Shown: one piece after another, positions 35,891 through 45,250 of the stretch
How positions within the stretch are numbered: the first letter of the stretch is position 1
Layout: every line of letters starts with the position of its first letter
From: Gracilimonas sp034520725
Lineage (GTDB): Bacteria; Bacteroidota; Rhodothermia; Balneolales; Balneolaceae
Direction of reading: 5' to 3'
Length of the DNA: 64,000 nt
NCBI GenBank assembly: GCA_034520725.1
Contig: JAXHNH010000001.1
Coordinates: 276,821 to 340,820, forward strand
Notes under the pieces: model-generated
Seen by the model: only the letters and a program-made list of their open reading frames with translations
Database searches by the model: none
What the model was told of the DNA's origin: nothing
Program-made: the position numbers and the translations under genes

Positions 35891-38065
35891 ATGACAAAAT
35901 TCAGGTTATCATTTCTTTTTGTATTGATGTTCGCAGTATCTGCTGTAGCCCAGGACAAAAAACCGATAGAGTTTGAGCATTTACTTGATGGCACCTTTTC
36001 TCCTCAAACGGTTCAAAATGTCCGGTGGATGAACGATGGACAGTTTTATTCGGCCACCCGTGACAACAAAGTGATCAGATATGATATTATTGACGGTACC
36101 GAAACCATTTTATTTGATGGAAGTGAATATAGCCTCAGCAATGGAAATGCTCCATTTCCTGTTCAGGGCTATCAGTTTTCTGCGGATGAGTCTAAGCTGT
36201 TACTTAGAACCGAAGTGGAGCAGATTTGGAGACGAAGCACCCGTGAAAACTATTATGTCTATGAAATTGAAACGGGTGCTCTGACCAAACTGACGGCAAC
36301 GGACGAAAAACAGCAGTATGCGGAACTTTCTCCACAGGGAGACAAAGCCGCTTTTGTAAGAAATAATGATCTTTTCTGGGTTGATCTCAATACCGGTGAG
36401 GAAGTACAGATCACTGACGATGGTGAATTCAACCAGATCATAAATGGTGCGGCAGATTGGGTGTATGAAGAGGAATTCGGTTTTGCAAAAGCATGGTTTT
36501 GGTCACCGGAGGGAGATCGAATTGCATTTTACAGGTTCAATGAGGAGCGTGTAAAGGAATTCTTTATGACAGACTGGGGTGGTTTATATCCGGAACCTAT
36601 CCGATTTAAATATCCAAAAGCGGGTGAGCAGAATTCTATTGTGGGTATTCATGTCTATGATCTGGAGAGCGGAGAAACCACAACTATGGACATTGGCGAG
36701 GAAACCGATCAATATATTCCTAGAATAAACTGGACAAGAGATAATGATCTTCTGGCGATCCGAAGAATGAATCGGTTGCAGAATAAACAGGATCTATTGT
36801 TTGCGGATGTTAGCACCGGTTCTACTGAATTGATACTCACTGAAGAAAGCAAGACCTGGCTGGACGTGCATGATGATCTGTATTTTCTGGAAAACGGTGT
36901 TCAGTTCATAACCACCAGCGATCGTGATGGTTATAATCATATCTACCTGTACAGCATGGATGGGGAATTGGTGAAACAGGTTACCTCAGGAGAATGGGAT
37001 GTAACGAATTTTATTGGACATGATGACCGGAATTACCGATTGTACTACATCAGTGCTGAGAGATCCCCACTTGAACGGAATCTGTACAGTGTTCGGGTTG
37101 ATGGGCGTCGAAAAGAAATGCTGACCAATGGCGAAGGCTGGCACAGCATTAACATGAGCCGTGACTTTAAATACTTTATTGATACGTATTCAGACTACAA
37201 TCAGCCTCCAAGAATTTCACTGAACCGCCAGGATGGGCGCGAGATCCGAGTTTTGGAATCGAATGAAGCACTGGCAAGAAGGTTAAATGAGTACAGCTTT
37301 ATTGAAAAAGAGTTCATGACCGCTGATGTAAACGGATCGTCGTTAAACGCATATATGCTCAAACCGGTAGATTTTGATTCTACTAATACATATCCGATGC
37401 TAATGTACGTGTACGGTGGACCCGGAAGTCAGACGGTGACCAAAGCTTTTGAAAGTGGAATTCGCCCTATGTGGCATCAGTATCTGGCCAATCAGGGTTA
37501 TATAGTAGTTTCTGTTGATAATCGTGGAACCGGAGCCAGAGGACGTGACTTTAAGAAACAGACGTACAAGAAACTAGGGCAGTACGAAACCGAAGATCAG
37601 ATAGCGGTAGCCAGAAATCTTGCAGACCTGCCTTACGTTGATGAGGATAGAATAGGTATCTGGGGATGGAGTTATGGAGGTTATATGTCATCTCTTTCTC
37701 TTGCGGAAGGTGCCGATGTATTTAAAACAGCGATAGCCGTAGCCCCTGTAACCGACTGGAAGTTTTATGATACCATCTATACCGAGCGGTTCATGCAAAC
37801 ACCACAAATGAATCCCGAAGGCTATAGAAAGGGTTCACCCCTTGAAAAAGCCGGGCAGATCAAAGGAAACTATTTGTTGATTCACGGTACCGGAGATGAC
37901 AATGTTCACTTTCAGAATACCGTTGAAATGATCGACGCTTTGGTTGAATCTGATGTGGATTTTGAAACTATGATCTATCCGAACAGAAATCATGGTATTT
38001 ATGGGGGTAACACGAGACGTCACCTGTACCGATTGATGAATGACTTTATCCTGGAAAACCTTTGA
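35891..38065 (+). CDS. Dipeptidyl peptidase IV-like S9B serine peptidase, exported
   Basis: 724-residue prolyl-oligopeptidase-family enzyme that removes X-Pro or X-Ala dipeptides from peptide N-termini, in the periplasm or at the surface. A signal peptide (1-20, ending VSAVA|QDK) precedes the eight-bladed propeller (about 40-480) with the substrate-gripping EE motif in WVYEEEFGF (E193-E195). The alpha/beta-hydrolase domain (about 490-724) contains YGGPGSQ, nucleophile S594 (GWSYGGYMS), the aspartate in GDDNVHF (669-670) and H701 (NRNHGIYGG). Full length. The obg gene starts 47 bp later but is likely a separate unit. Confidence 0.95.
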   Translation: MTKFRLSFLFVLMFAVSAVAQDKKPIEFEHLLDGTFSPQTVQNVRWMNDGQFYSATRDNKVIRYDIIDGTETILFDGSEYSLSNGNAPFPVQGYQFSADESKLLLRTEVEQIWRRSTRENYYVYEIETGALTKLTATDEKQQYAELSPQGDKAAFVRNNDLFWVDLNTGEEVQITDDGEFNQIINGAADWVYEEEFGFAKAWFWSPEGDRIAFYRFNEERVKEFFMTDWGGLYPEPIRFKYPKAGEQNSIVGIHVYDLESGETTTMDIGEETDQYIPRINWTRDNDLLAIRRMNRLQNKQDLLFADVSTGSTELILTEESKTWLDVHDDLYFLENGVQFITTSDRDGYNHIYLYSMDGELVKQVTSGEWDVTNFIGHDDRNYRLYYISAERSPLERNLYSVRVDGRRKEMLTNGEGWHSINMSRDFKYFIDTYSDYNQPPRISLNRQDGREIRVLESNEALARRLNEYSFIEKEFMTADVNGSSLNAYMLKPVDFDSTNTYPMLMYVYGGPGSQTVTKAFESGIRPMWHQYLANQGYIVVSVDNRGTGARGRDFKKQTYKKLGQYETEDQIAVARNLADLPYVDEDRIGIWGWSYGGYMSSLSLAEGADVFKTAIAVAPVTDWKFYDTIYTERFMQTPQMNPEGYRKGSPLEKAGQIKGNYLLIHGTGDDNVHFQNTVEMIDALVESDVDFETMIYPNRNHGIYGGNTRRHLYRLMNDFILENL

Positions 38066-38112
38066 TCGACTGAAATAGTATCTTTATTCAAACTTAATAA
38101 CACAACACAAGC

Positions 38113-39111
38113 ATGCGCTTTGCTGATTACGCCAAAATTTATGTAACTGCCGGAAGAGGAGGGGATGGATCCCTTCATTTCCGCAGAGAGAAGTATGTTC
38201 CCAAAGGAGGTCCTGACGGCGGTGACGGCGGTAAAGGGGGAGATGTAGTGCTTGTGGGAAATGAGCAGCTCAATACCATACTTGACCTTCGCTACCGAAA
38301 ATATATCAAAGCGGCTGCCGGTGATAATGGCTCAAAACAGCGCAGTTCAGGAGCTGATGGAAAAGATGAGGTTCTGGAAGTGCCTTTGGGCACGGTAGTC
38401 TTTGATGCGGATACAAAAGAGCGGCTTGGCGAGATCACGGAGTCTGAAGAAAAACTTGTGATCGCCAAAGGTGGAAAAGGCGGACTCGGTAACTGGCATT
38501 TTAAAAGTTCCACGAATCAGACTCCACAGTATGCGCAGGAAGGGAAACCCGGTGAAGAACGCACGGTTGAACTTGAACTGAAACTTATTGCTGATGTGGG
38601 TTTGGTGGGGTTCCCAAATGCAGGTAAGAGCACTTTGCTTTCAGCCCTGTCTCACGCCAAGCCAAAAATAGCTGATTATCCATTTACTACGCTGGAGCCA
38701 AATCTTGGGGTGGTGAAATTTTCGGATTATCGCAGTTTTGTAATGGCTGATATTCCGGGGATCATTGAGGAAGCTCACGAGGGTAAAGGGCTTGGTATTC
38801 AATTCCTGAGACATATTGAACGCAATAATGTATTGCTTTTTATGGTGAGCGCGACCACTGACATTGAGTACGAATACAAGGCTTTACTGAATGAGTTGAA
38901 GTCTTACCGAAAAGACCTGCTTGATAAACCCCGGGTTCTTGCCATTACCAAAATGGATCTCAAGGAAGGATACGAGTTGGATCAGGAACTTCACTTTTAT
39001 GATGAAATTCCCGTTATTCCTATTTCTTCGGCTACCGGTCACGGTGTCGATGAGCTTAGAGAGAAACTATGGGAATTGATTCAAGATGTTAAAAAACAAG
39101 AAGAAACTTAG
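38113..39111 (+). CDS. obgE: GTPase Obg/CgtA
   Basis: Essential ribosome-associated GTPase involved in 50S assembly and stress signalling. The N-terminal glycine-rich Obg fold (1-158: AGRGGDGSLHFRREKYVPKG, then GGPDGGDGGKGG) is followed by the GTPase domain with the P-loop GFPNAGKST (166-174), the switch DYPFTTLEPN, DIPG (213-216) and TKMD for guanine specificity, and SSATGHG. It ends at 332 residues without a C-terminal OCT domain, which is common. Its 3' end overlaps dprA by 26 bp, giving an obg-dprA unit. Confidence 0.96.
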   Translation: MRFADYAKIYVTAGRGGDGSLHFRREKYVPKGGPDGGDGGKGGDVVLVGNEQLNTILDLRYRKYIKAAAGDNGSKQRSSGADGKDEVLEVPLGTVVFDADTKERLGEITESEEKLVIAKGGKGGLGNWHFKSSTNQTPQYAQEGKPGEERTVELELKLIADVGLVGFPNAGKSTLLSALSHAKPKIADYPFTTLEPNLGVVKFSDYRSFVMADIPGIIEEAHEGKGLGIQFLRHIERNNVLLFMVSATTDIEYEYKALLNELKSYRKDLLDKPRVLAITKMDLKEGYELDQELHFYDEIPVIPISSATGHGVDELREKLWELIQDVKKQEET

Positions 39112-40213
39112 GGTACTATTAGCGCTGAGCATTATACCGGGGTTTGGTTGCCGGCGCGTTTTCAATCTGCTTAAACAAACGGATGATCCTGAAAAGATCT
39201 TTCATTTGGGTAAACGTGAACTTCGTTCTGTAGAAGGAATTGGGGAAGCTTCGGCCTTGTCTGTGCTCTCCTTTGACGATTGGGATAAGGTTGATCATAT
39301 TCTCAATCAGACTGCTCAGAACGGGTCTAATATCATCACATTGGCTGATCCTGAATACCCTGATCTCCTGAAACAGATATATGACCCGCCTATTTTATTT
39401 TGGATCAAGGGGGAAGCAGAAGTGTTAAGCAACCCTGGAGTCGCTGTTGTTGGGACCCGAAATACGTCGCCCTACGGAAGGAAGATGGCAAAGAAGTTTA
39501 CCGGAGAGCTTGCCGATAAAGACCTGTGTATTTTCAGTGGTCTGGCATATGGAATAGATGCCATTGCTCACCGTACAGCATTGGATCATAATGCAAAAAC
39601 AGTTGCTGTACTCGGTTCCGGTATCGATAATCTTTATCCCAGGGAAAATGCGGGATTGGCTAATGATATCGTTAAATCAGGCGGGGCTGTTATTACGGAA
39701 TATCCGCTTGGGACGAACCCCGATGCCGGTAATTTTCCGGTTCGGAACAGGATCGTGAGTGGAATGAGTTTGGGCGTTTTGGTTATTGAATCGGGTATAA
39801 AAGGTGGAAGTATGATCACCGCCGACCTTGGGTTGGATCAAAACAGGGAAGTGTTTGCATTGCCTCATCCGGTAGTAAGTCCCTCGGGAACAGGTTGTAA
39901 CTATCTGATCAAGAGAGGAGCTGCTAAGCTAATTCAAACTGTAGATGATATTCTGGACGAACTGCCCATTGGGATGGATTCAGATGGGAATAAATCATCT
40001 GTACAGGAAAATAAGAAGAGAGACTGGCGTAAAGAAGAACTCGATGAAAGATCACAAAAGATATGTGAAACTCTTGAAGAGAAAGCCTATCAGGTAGATG
40101 TGTTAAGTGAGAAAGTGGGAATGGATACCAGTCAATTATTAGTTGCACTGCTTCAGTTGGAAATGGAGGGATTGGTTTCTCAAAAAGCCGGGAAGATCTT
40201 CGAGCTACAATAA
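39086..40213 (+). CDS. dprA: DNA-processing protein DprA
   Basis: Binds incoming single-stranded DNA and loads RecA during natural transformation. Residues 1-75 form an HhH/SAM-like part (ALSIIPGFGCRRVFNLLK, VEGIGEASALSV). The Rossmann-like core (about 80-290) contains VAVVGTRNTSPYGRKMAKKF, IFSGLAYGIDAIAHRTAL, TVAVLGSGIDNLYP, NFPVRNRIVSGMS, GGSMITADLGLDQNREVFAL and PSGTGCNYLI. A C-terminal winged helix (about 310-375, DVLSEKVGMDTSQLLVALLQ) is the DML1-type domain. It starts inside obgE. Its presence suggests, but does not prove, competence for DNA uptake. Confidence 0.95.
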   Translation: MLKNKKKLRVLLALSIIPGFGCRRVFNLLKQTDDPEKIFHLGKRELRSVEGIGEASALSVLSFDDWDKVDHILNQTAQNGSNIITLADPEYPDLLKQIYDPPILFWIKGEAEVLSNPGVAVVGTRNTSPYGRKMAKKFTGELADKDLCIFSGLAYGIDAIAHRTALDHNAKTVAVLGSGIDNLYPRENAGLANDIVKSGGAVITEYPLGTNPDAGNFPVRNRIVSGMSLGVLVIESGIKGGSMITADLGLDQNREVFALPHPVVSPSGTGCNYLIKRGAAKLIQTVDDILDELPIGMDSDGNKSSVQENKKRDWRKEELDERSQKICETLEEKAYQVDVLSEKVGMDTSQLLVALLQLEMEGLVSQKAGKIFELQ

Positions 40214-40363
40214 CACTCACTCAGATGGCTTGTAGGTTCGCTATGAAAGACAGACGTGAGTACGGTTAAGTCTCTGTTAAAACTTAATAAACCGATAATC
40301 AAATAATGTGGTTTAATTATTAATAAATTCTAATATTAAGAATAGTTAATTAAAATTAAACTT

Positions 40364-41593
40364 GTGAGGCACATTTTGGAAACCAATGTACTCAACCCTA
40401 TCCCTGAAAAGGAATATGACAGGATCATGGAGCTTTCAGAGCTCGATCTTGATTATTCAAGTTTGAACGAACAGTTCAATGACCTGACTAAACTAGCTGC
40501 AAAAGTTGCGGGAACAGACATCTCCCTTATAAATTTGATCGATACCTTAACTCAGTGGTCAATTGCACATTATGGACTTCCGATAGAACAAATGCCAAGG
40601 GAGGAATCTGTATGCCAATTTACAATAATGGGTGACGAGCCCCTGGAAATCAGCGACCTGAGTTCCGATGAGCGGTTCAACATGTTCGATTATGTGACGA
40701 AAGATCCGAATCTGCGTTACTATTATGGTATACCTCTGACCACCAAAAACGGAAACAGTATCGGGGCATTATGTGTGTTGGATGATGACCATAAGGAACT
40801 GACTCCTGAAAAAGTGGAAATGCTGAAGATAATTGCCGATGAGGTAGTGGATAGACTGGCGGCCTTTAAGATCCTGAATGATCTAAAAGGAGAGCTGGAA
40901 GAAGCCAAAAATTCACAGCGAAAGTTAAGTCATGATATCAGAGGTCCATTGGGCGGCATCATTGGTGTTGCTGATCTGATCAAGGAACAGGGGCAGGAAA
41001 ATAAAATCGATGATATCCTAGAACTCGTTAACCTGATTAAGCAAGGTGGCCAGTCACTGCTTGAACTTGCGGATGATGTCTTATCAAGCCAGTCTGATGA
41101 AGAAATGCGTCTGCCAAGATCATCGGAGTTCAACCTGTATACTCTGAAAGATAAACTTGAAACGTTATACACCCCTCAGGCAAAACCAAAGGACATTGAT
41201 CTGACAGTGGTCAATGAATCAGAAAATGCCGATATCCCATTTCCAAAGAACAAGATCTTGCAGATTCTTGGAAACGTGATCTCCAACGCCATAAAATTTA
41301 CCCCCGAAGGTGGCATGGTAATGGTGCGACAGGAATTTAAGCTTGATGAAGAATCTGAAATAGCGAAGCTCTTCTTTTCTATAAAAGATACCGGTATGGG
41401 TATCAGCGATGATAAAATTGAAGATATCCTGAATGGTAAAGCGACCAGCACTTCCGGAACCACAGGTGAATCAGGGTATGGTTTTGGATTACCATTGGTT
41501 AAACACCTTATTGAAAAGCTAAATGGAAATTTCGAGGTAAGCTCTAAGGAAGGTGAGGGCACGTTGTTTGAAATTACACTGCCTCTTAGTTAA
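40364..41593 (+). CDS. Soluble GAF-domain sensor histidine kinase
   Basis: 409 residues without membrane segments or signal peptide. A GAF domain (about 28-168) contains SVCQFTI and YYGIPLTTKNGNSIGALCVL. A dimerisation helix (HisKA) with phosphoacceptor H190 (KLSHDIRGPLGGIIG) follows, then an HATPase_c domain with the N-box ILGNVISNAIKFTPEGG, G1 IKDTGMGISDDKI and G2 GYGFGLPLVKHL. It is a cytoplasmic kinase; the signal is presumably a small ligand or redox cue on the GAF domain. No response regulator is adjacent, so it is an orphan. The start is GTG at 40364; the next in-frame Met would remove 21 residues. It sits opposite a converging gene across a long-arm terminator. Confidence 0.9.
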   Translation: MRHILETNVLNPIPEKEYDRIMELSELDLDYSSLNEQFNDLTKLAAKVAGTDISLINLIDTLTQWSIAHYGLPIEQMPREESVCQFTIMGDEPLEISDLSSDERFNMFDYVTKDPNLRYYYGIPLTTKNGNSIGALCVLDDDHKELTPEKVEMLKIIADEVVDRLAAFKILNDLKGELEEAKNSQRKLSHDIRGPLGGIIGVADLIKEQGQENKIDDILELVNLIKQGGQSLLELADDVLSSQSDEEMRLPRSSEFNLYTLKDKLETLYTPQAKPKDIDLTVVNESENADIPFPKNKILQILGNVISNAIKFTPEGGMVMVRQEFKLDEESEIAKLFFSIKDTGMGISDDKIEDILNGKATSTSGTTGESGYGFGLPLVKHLIEKLNGNFEVSSKEGEGTLFEITLPLS

Positions 41594-41617
41594 AGAAATC
41601 GGTTGGAGTAAAAATAT

Positions 41618-41703
41618 ACCGGTTCCGTAAGGTTGTGAGGTTTTCGATAAATAAGTTATGATCGTTAGATCTCAGCCTTGGTTTCCACGGAACCGGTTTT
41701 TTT
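41618..41703. terminator. Long-loop inverted-repeat terminator between convergent genes
   Basis: ACCGGTTCCGT (41618-41628) pairs perfectly with ACGGAACCGGT (41687-41697), followed by a T-run. The 58-nt interior has a second complementary pair (AAGG..GAG with CTCAGCCTT), so the whole could fold as a branched hairpin. Serves the histidine kinase; the opposite gene ends at its right edge. Confidence 0.65.
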
Positions 41704-42848
41704 CAGGTTTTATACCGATAGATGGCAGCCAATCCGGAATTTTCAGGTACTTCCTCCTGAGGTAAGCCATATAAAGTACTACCGTTCTTGATAGCCGAAA
41801 TAGCGGCAAAATTGATCAGGTCGATGGTTTTTCCATTCATTTTATCGGAAATCTCCACTTGATTTTTATCCGCGTCAAAAACTCCGTATTGGTGGAAACC
41901 CATGGGAACAAATAGCGTATCCACTTTACCAAAATAGGCGCTCTTGATAACATCATTGATATCGGTTGAGATCAGTTCACTTCCCTTAAGATTATTAAAG
42001 CGCTCAATATCACTGTCAATCTCTTCACGGAAGTATTCTTCTACAATATCCCATGATTCATCTTCGATCTCTTTTACACTCTTGTTATCGGAATTTCCTG
42101 CAATGTATTTTTCGAGTACGTTGGAATACTTATTAGCTTTCTTGTAGTAAGAAACCATTTTTTCAGGTCCGCCTAGTACAAGAGGGCCGTTTTCTTTCTT
42201 AAGATATTTTGTAACCTTGTTTTCAATGTGCTTCAGGAACAGCTCAAGTTCTTTATTGTTTTCGTCCACCTCACCACCCTGACCATGGAATACAGATCCA
42301 CCGCCACGGGCGCCTGAATGATGCTGTACCGACCGCTCATGCACATGATATTTCAAGTGCTCTTCCATGCTCGTAGGCACGCTTTCAAAAGTGATCTGAC
42401 TGGTTTCATCCGGTTCAACCCTGATCATTTTTGTCTCGTTCTGGCTAAGCAGAAGAACGTGATAAGAACTGTGGTGATTTTGAAGTTCCAGTAGTGGAGT
42501 GATAAGGAAATTCTCAGAGATGTAGTAATTTTCTTTTGGAGATACAGGGATCTTGAAAAAGTCGAAATATTCTTCATTTGCATATATTGCCAATCCTTTA
42601 TCCTGATGCAGCCAGAACTGATTTTCTTCAGTTTTGTCAATAACAGGTTTAAAAAGTGCATCGGCCCTGTTTTCTTTCCAGCCTAAATCGATCAGATCCA
42701 TTTTGGCTTTCTGTATCAAATTTTTAAGCCGAATGGGATCCTGTTTTGCTTCTTCTCCAGTTTTATGGGTTGGAAGGAAGATGGTAACATTCAAATCCTG
42801 GGTTTGGCCAAGTAGTTTCTCAATTGTTTCTCTTTTTACTACACTCAT
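41703..42848 (-). CDS. Bacterial eRF1-like (baeRF-type) protein
   Basis: 381 residues with the architecture of the bacterial archaeo-eukaryotic release-factor family. An N-terminal region (LNVTIFLPTHKTGEEAKQDP, RLKNLIQKAK) is followed by the HVLLLSQNETKMIRVE and YHVHERSVQHHSG segments with a GGGSVFHGQGG loop. The C-terminal part has GPLVLGGPEKMVSYYKKANK and VDTLFVPMGFHQYGVFD, resembling the Pelota/eRF1 domain 3 fold. The family is predicted to act in translation or ribosome rescue under stress; no activity is established for this branch. Cytoplasmic; conserved in stress contexts, but here it stands alone. Confidence 0.78.
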   Translation of the reverse strand: MSVVKRETIEKLLGQTQDLNVTIFLPTHKTGEEAKQDPIRLKNLIQKAKMDLIDLGWKENRADALFKPVIDKTEENQFWLHQDKGLAIYANEEYFDFFKIPVSPKENYYISENFLITPLLELQNHHSSYHVLLLSQNETKMIRVEPDETSQITFESVPTSMEEHLKYHVHERSVQHHSGARGGGSVFHGQGGEVDENNKELELFLKHIENKVTKYLKKENGPLVLGGPEKMVSYYKKANKYSNVLEKYIAGNSDNKSVKEIEDESWDIVEEYFREEIDSDIERFNNLKGSELISTDINDVIKSAYFGKVDTLFVPMGFHQYGVFDADKNQVEISDKMNGKTIDLINFAAISAIKNGSTLYGLPQEEVPENSGLAAIYRYKT

Positions 42849-43009
42849 TTATAACTCCTCTTTTTAATTAGATGTAGTTGTATATCTATTAATCACAACA
42901 TATTTATGGGCTCAGTGTTCCATAACTAATTTGTAATCTATACATGCAATTAAGGAGGTTTGGCAATTAAAGTAAAGTGGTATTACATGTCTTATGATTA
43001 TTTTAAGTA

Positions 43010-44746
43010 TCAGGAACTGAGAGCTTCAATCATTACGTCAATTTTCTTATCGAGAGTCGCTACAGCAGGACCATAATCCTCAGCACTCATAAGATTGACG
43101 TTGACACTGCAGTAGAATTTTATCTTTGGTTCAGTTCCTGAAGGGCGGACTGATACAATACTTCCATCCTCGGTGATGAACTGCAATACGTTGGATTTCG
43201 GCAGTTCGATATCGGTCACTTCACCTGTTGCAATATTCTTCTCTTTTGAGCTTTGATAATCCTTGATGGTAACAACCTGGGAACCCGCTAGTTTTTTAGG
43301 TGGATTTTCCCTGAAGTTCATCATCATGTGTTTGATCTCCTCAGCTCCGGATTTTCCTTCCTTGTATACCGATTTTAGATCTTCTCTAAAAAGCCCGTAT
43401 TCAACATACATATCAAGTAATGCCTCATACAAGCTGCTTCCCTGATCTTTGTAATAAGCAGCCATCTCGGCGATCATAGCGCAGGAGATCACCGCATCTT
43501 TATCCCTTACATGTTCTCCGATCAGATATCCATAACTTTCCTCGCCGCCGGCAATGAACTGCTTTTCACCTTCCAGTTTGGTCATCAACTCACCTATATA
43601 TTTAAAGCCGGTAAGAGTATTATAACACTCCACGCCTTTATCTTCAGCTATACGATCGATGATGTAGGAAGTCACGACCGTTTTGACGATATATTCATTT
43701 CCGGTGATCTTATCTGCTTTTTCCCAGGCATCCAGCATATAATTTATAAGGAGTGAACCGGTTTGATTTCCATTCAACAAAATAAATTCACCTTCAAGAT
43801 TCTTAACAGCAATACCTACCCGGTCACCATCCGGATCGGTGGCCATAACAAGATCTGCGCCAACCTTTCTGGCTTTATTAAGAGCCATATCAAGTGCTTC
43901 TTTTTCCTCAGGATTTGGATATACGACGGTCGGGAAATTTCCATCGGCAGACATCTGCTCTTCCACCAGTATCACATTCTCAAAACCAAATCTACTCAGC
44001 ACATCAGGAACAAGTTTTCGAGTGGTTCCGTGTATAGGAGAGAACACGATCTTCATATCCTTCTGTCGCTCAATGGTATCCTTAGAAACGGACAGCTTTA
44101 CCAGTTCATCCAAATATTTTTTATCCATTTCAGCCCCTATCACTTCAATAAGGGAGTCATTGCGCTCAAACTTCACTTCATCAACAGAACTGATATTCTG
44201 AACTTCCTCCATTACCATTTTATCGTGGGGAGCCACAAGTTGACCACCATCGGCACCATATGCTTTGTAGCCGTTGTATTCTTTAGGATTGTGAGAGGCG
44301 GTCAGCATGATCCCGCTTTTGCAACCAAGCTCCCGAATGGCAAAGGACAACTCAGGAGTAGGGCGGAGGGCATCAAAAAAGTATACCCTGATTCCATTGG
44401 CAGAAAATACATTAGCGACCACATTGGCTAATTCCACTGAATTGTTCCGGCAATCGTGAGCTATCACAACTTTAATATCCTCTCCCGGATATTGCTTTTT
44501 CAGGAAGTTTGAAAGCCCCTGAGTAGCCATTCCAAATGTATATTTATTCACCCGGTTTGAGCCGACTCCCATGATCCCGCGGAGTCCTCCGGTTCCAAAT
44601 TCAAGATCCTTATAAAAGGCATCGGTCAATTCATCAAATTTCTTTTCGTCTATTTTCTGTCGGATCTCAGCCTTAGTGTCTTCATCGTAACTGCCGGAAA
44701 GCCATTGGTCAATTTTATTTTGTACAGCCGTATCTAATGCGTTCAT
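43010..44746 (-). CDS. Phosphohexomutase (phosphoglucomutase/phosphomannomutase)
   Basis: 578-residue alpha-D-phosphohexomutase that interconverts hexose 1- and 6-phosphates, feeding glycogen, trehalose and cell-wall precursors. Hallmarks: FGTGGLRGIMG near the N-terminus, active-site serine S151 in TASHNPKEYNG, magnesium loop DPDGDR (304-309) and sugar loop GGEESYG, and the phosphate-binding RPSGTEPKIKFY. The size and sequence group it with PgcA/PgmB-type enzymes of Gram-positives and Bacteroidetes rather than short GlmM. Monocistronic. Confidence 0.95.
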   Translation of the reverse strand: MNALDTAVQNKIDQWLSGSYDEDTKAEIRQKIDEKKFDELTDAFYKDLEFGTGGLRGIMGVGSNRVNKYTFGMATQGLSNFLKKQYPGEDIKVVIAHDCRNNSVELANVVANVFSANGIRVYFFDALRPTPELSFAIRELGCKSGIMLTASHNPKEYNGYKAYGADGGQLVAPHDKMVMEEVQNISSVDEVKFERNDSLIEVIGAEMDKKYLDELVKLSVSKDTIERQKDMKIVFSPIHGTTRKLVPDVLSRFGFENVILVEEQMSADGNFPTVVYPNPEEKEALDMALNKARKVGADLVMATDPDGDRVGIAVKNLEGEFILLNGNQTGSLLINYMLDAWEKADKITGNEYIVKTVVTSYIIDRIAEDKGVECYNTLTGFKYIGELMTKLEGEKQFIAGGEESYGYLIGEHVRDKDAVISCAMIAEMAAYYKDQGSSLYEALLDMYVEYGLFREDLKSVYKEGKSGAEEIKHMMMNFRENPPKKLAGSQVVTIKDYQSSKEKNIATGEVTDIELPKSNVLQFITEDGSIVSVRPSGTEPKIKFYCSVNVNLMSAEDYGPAVATLDKKIDVMIEALSS

Positions 44747-45250
44747 GTGTCGAATCTTTTTGAATTTATTGTTGATGAAAGCCTGCTTAACAGAATACTA
44801 AATATAAATAATTGTGCAGGCTGTTTCAGGAAAACCTTGTAGTTTTGAGATGGGGAGCTCGCCCCACCATCAACCCATCCTTGTTCCTTCCCTCCGGCGG
44901 CTGCGCCTTGCAAGGAAGGAGACGCCCTGGTTAGTTTGTGAATGCTGCATTTCACCATCAAGCCTAAAAGGAATAGTCGTATACGGCCGAATTGTACTAT
45001 CTGACCTAAGTACTTCACCAAAGCGTCCCCTTGCCCTTGACGCATACCGGTTGTACCAGCACGGTTATCCGAAAAGATGTAACAGGTAAAACCGGCACAA
45101 AAATTACAAACGAGTGCGTTAGGGAAAGGGACAGGGATAGGGTCCTCTTGAACAGGGCAACCAACTCAACTCTCTGCAAACTCCAAAATATGTTCTAAAA
45201 CTGCGTTGCTAAGCCGTAGCTTTGCAACGAGGAAATCAGTCAGGTAAAAA
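44747..45250. other. 500-bp intergenic region with repeat-like, hairpin-rich sequence
   Basis: No convincing gene. Both strands show only low-complexity open frames, for instance a peptide containing SPSLQGAAAGGKEQG, a type of sequence often translated from dispersed intergenic repeats. The GC-rich core (44870-44935) has complementary CCTTCC/GGAAGG arms, and a strong hairpin lies at 45204-45229. Likely a degenerate repeat or mobile-element remnant. Confidence 0.45.
45204..45229. repeat. Hairpin with 10 bp paired and CGTA tetraloop
   Basis: CGTTGCTAAGC and GCTTTGCAACG pair around CGTA with a single T.T mismatch. No T-run follows. It sits 22 bp after the SPFH gene's stop on the opposite strand, so it could end that transcript weakly or be a repeat element. 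Confidence 0.5.

Noticed and set aside
44743..45045. 100-codon minus-strand frame in the phosphohexomutase-SPFH gap
   Set aside because: Low-complexity repeat-like peptide and no ribosome site; more likely translation of an intergenic repeat.
45204..45229. Hairpin as a copy of the 8691/14238 repeat family
   Set aside because: It shares only the short AACGAG motif; stem sequence and flanks differ, so homology is not supported.
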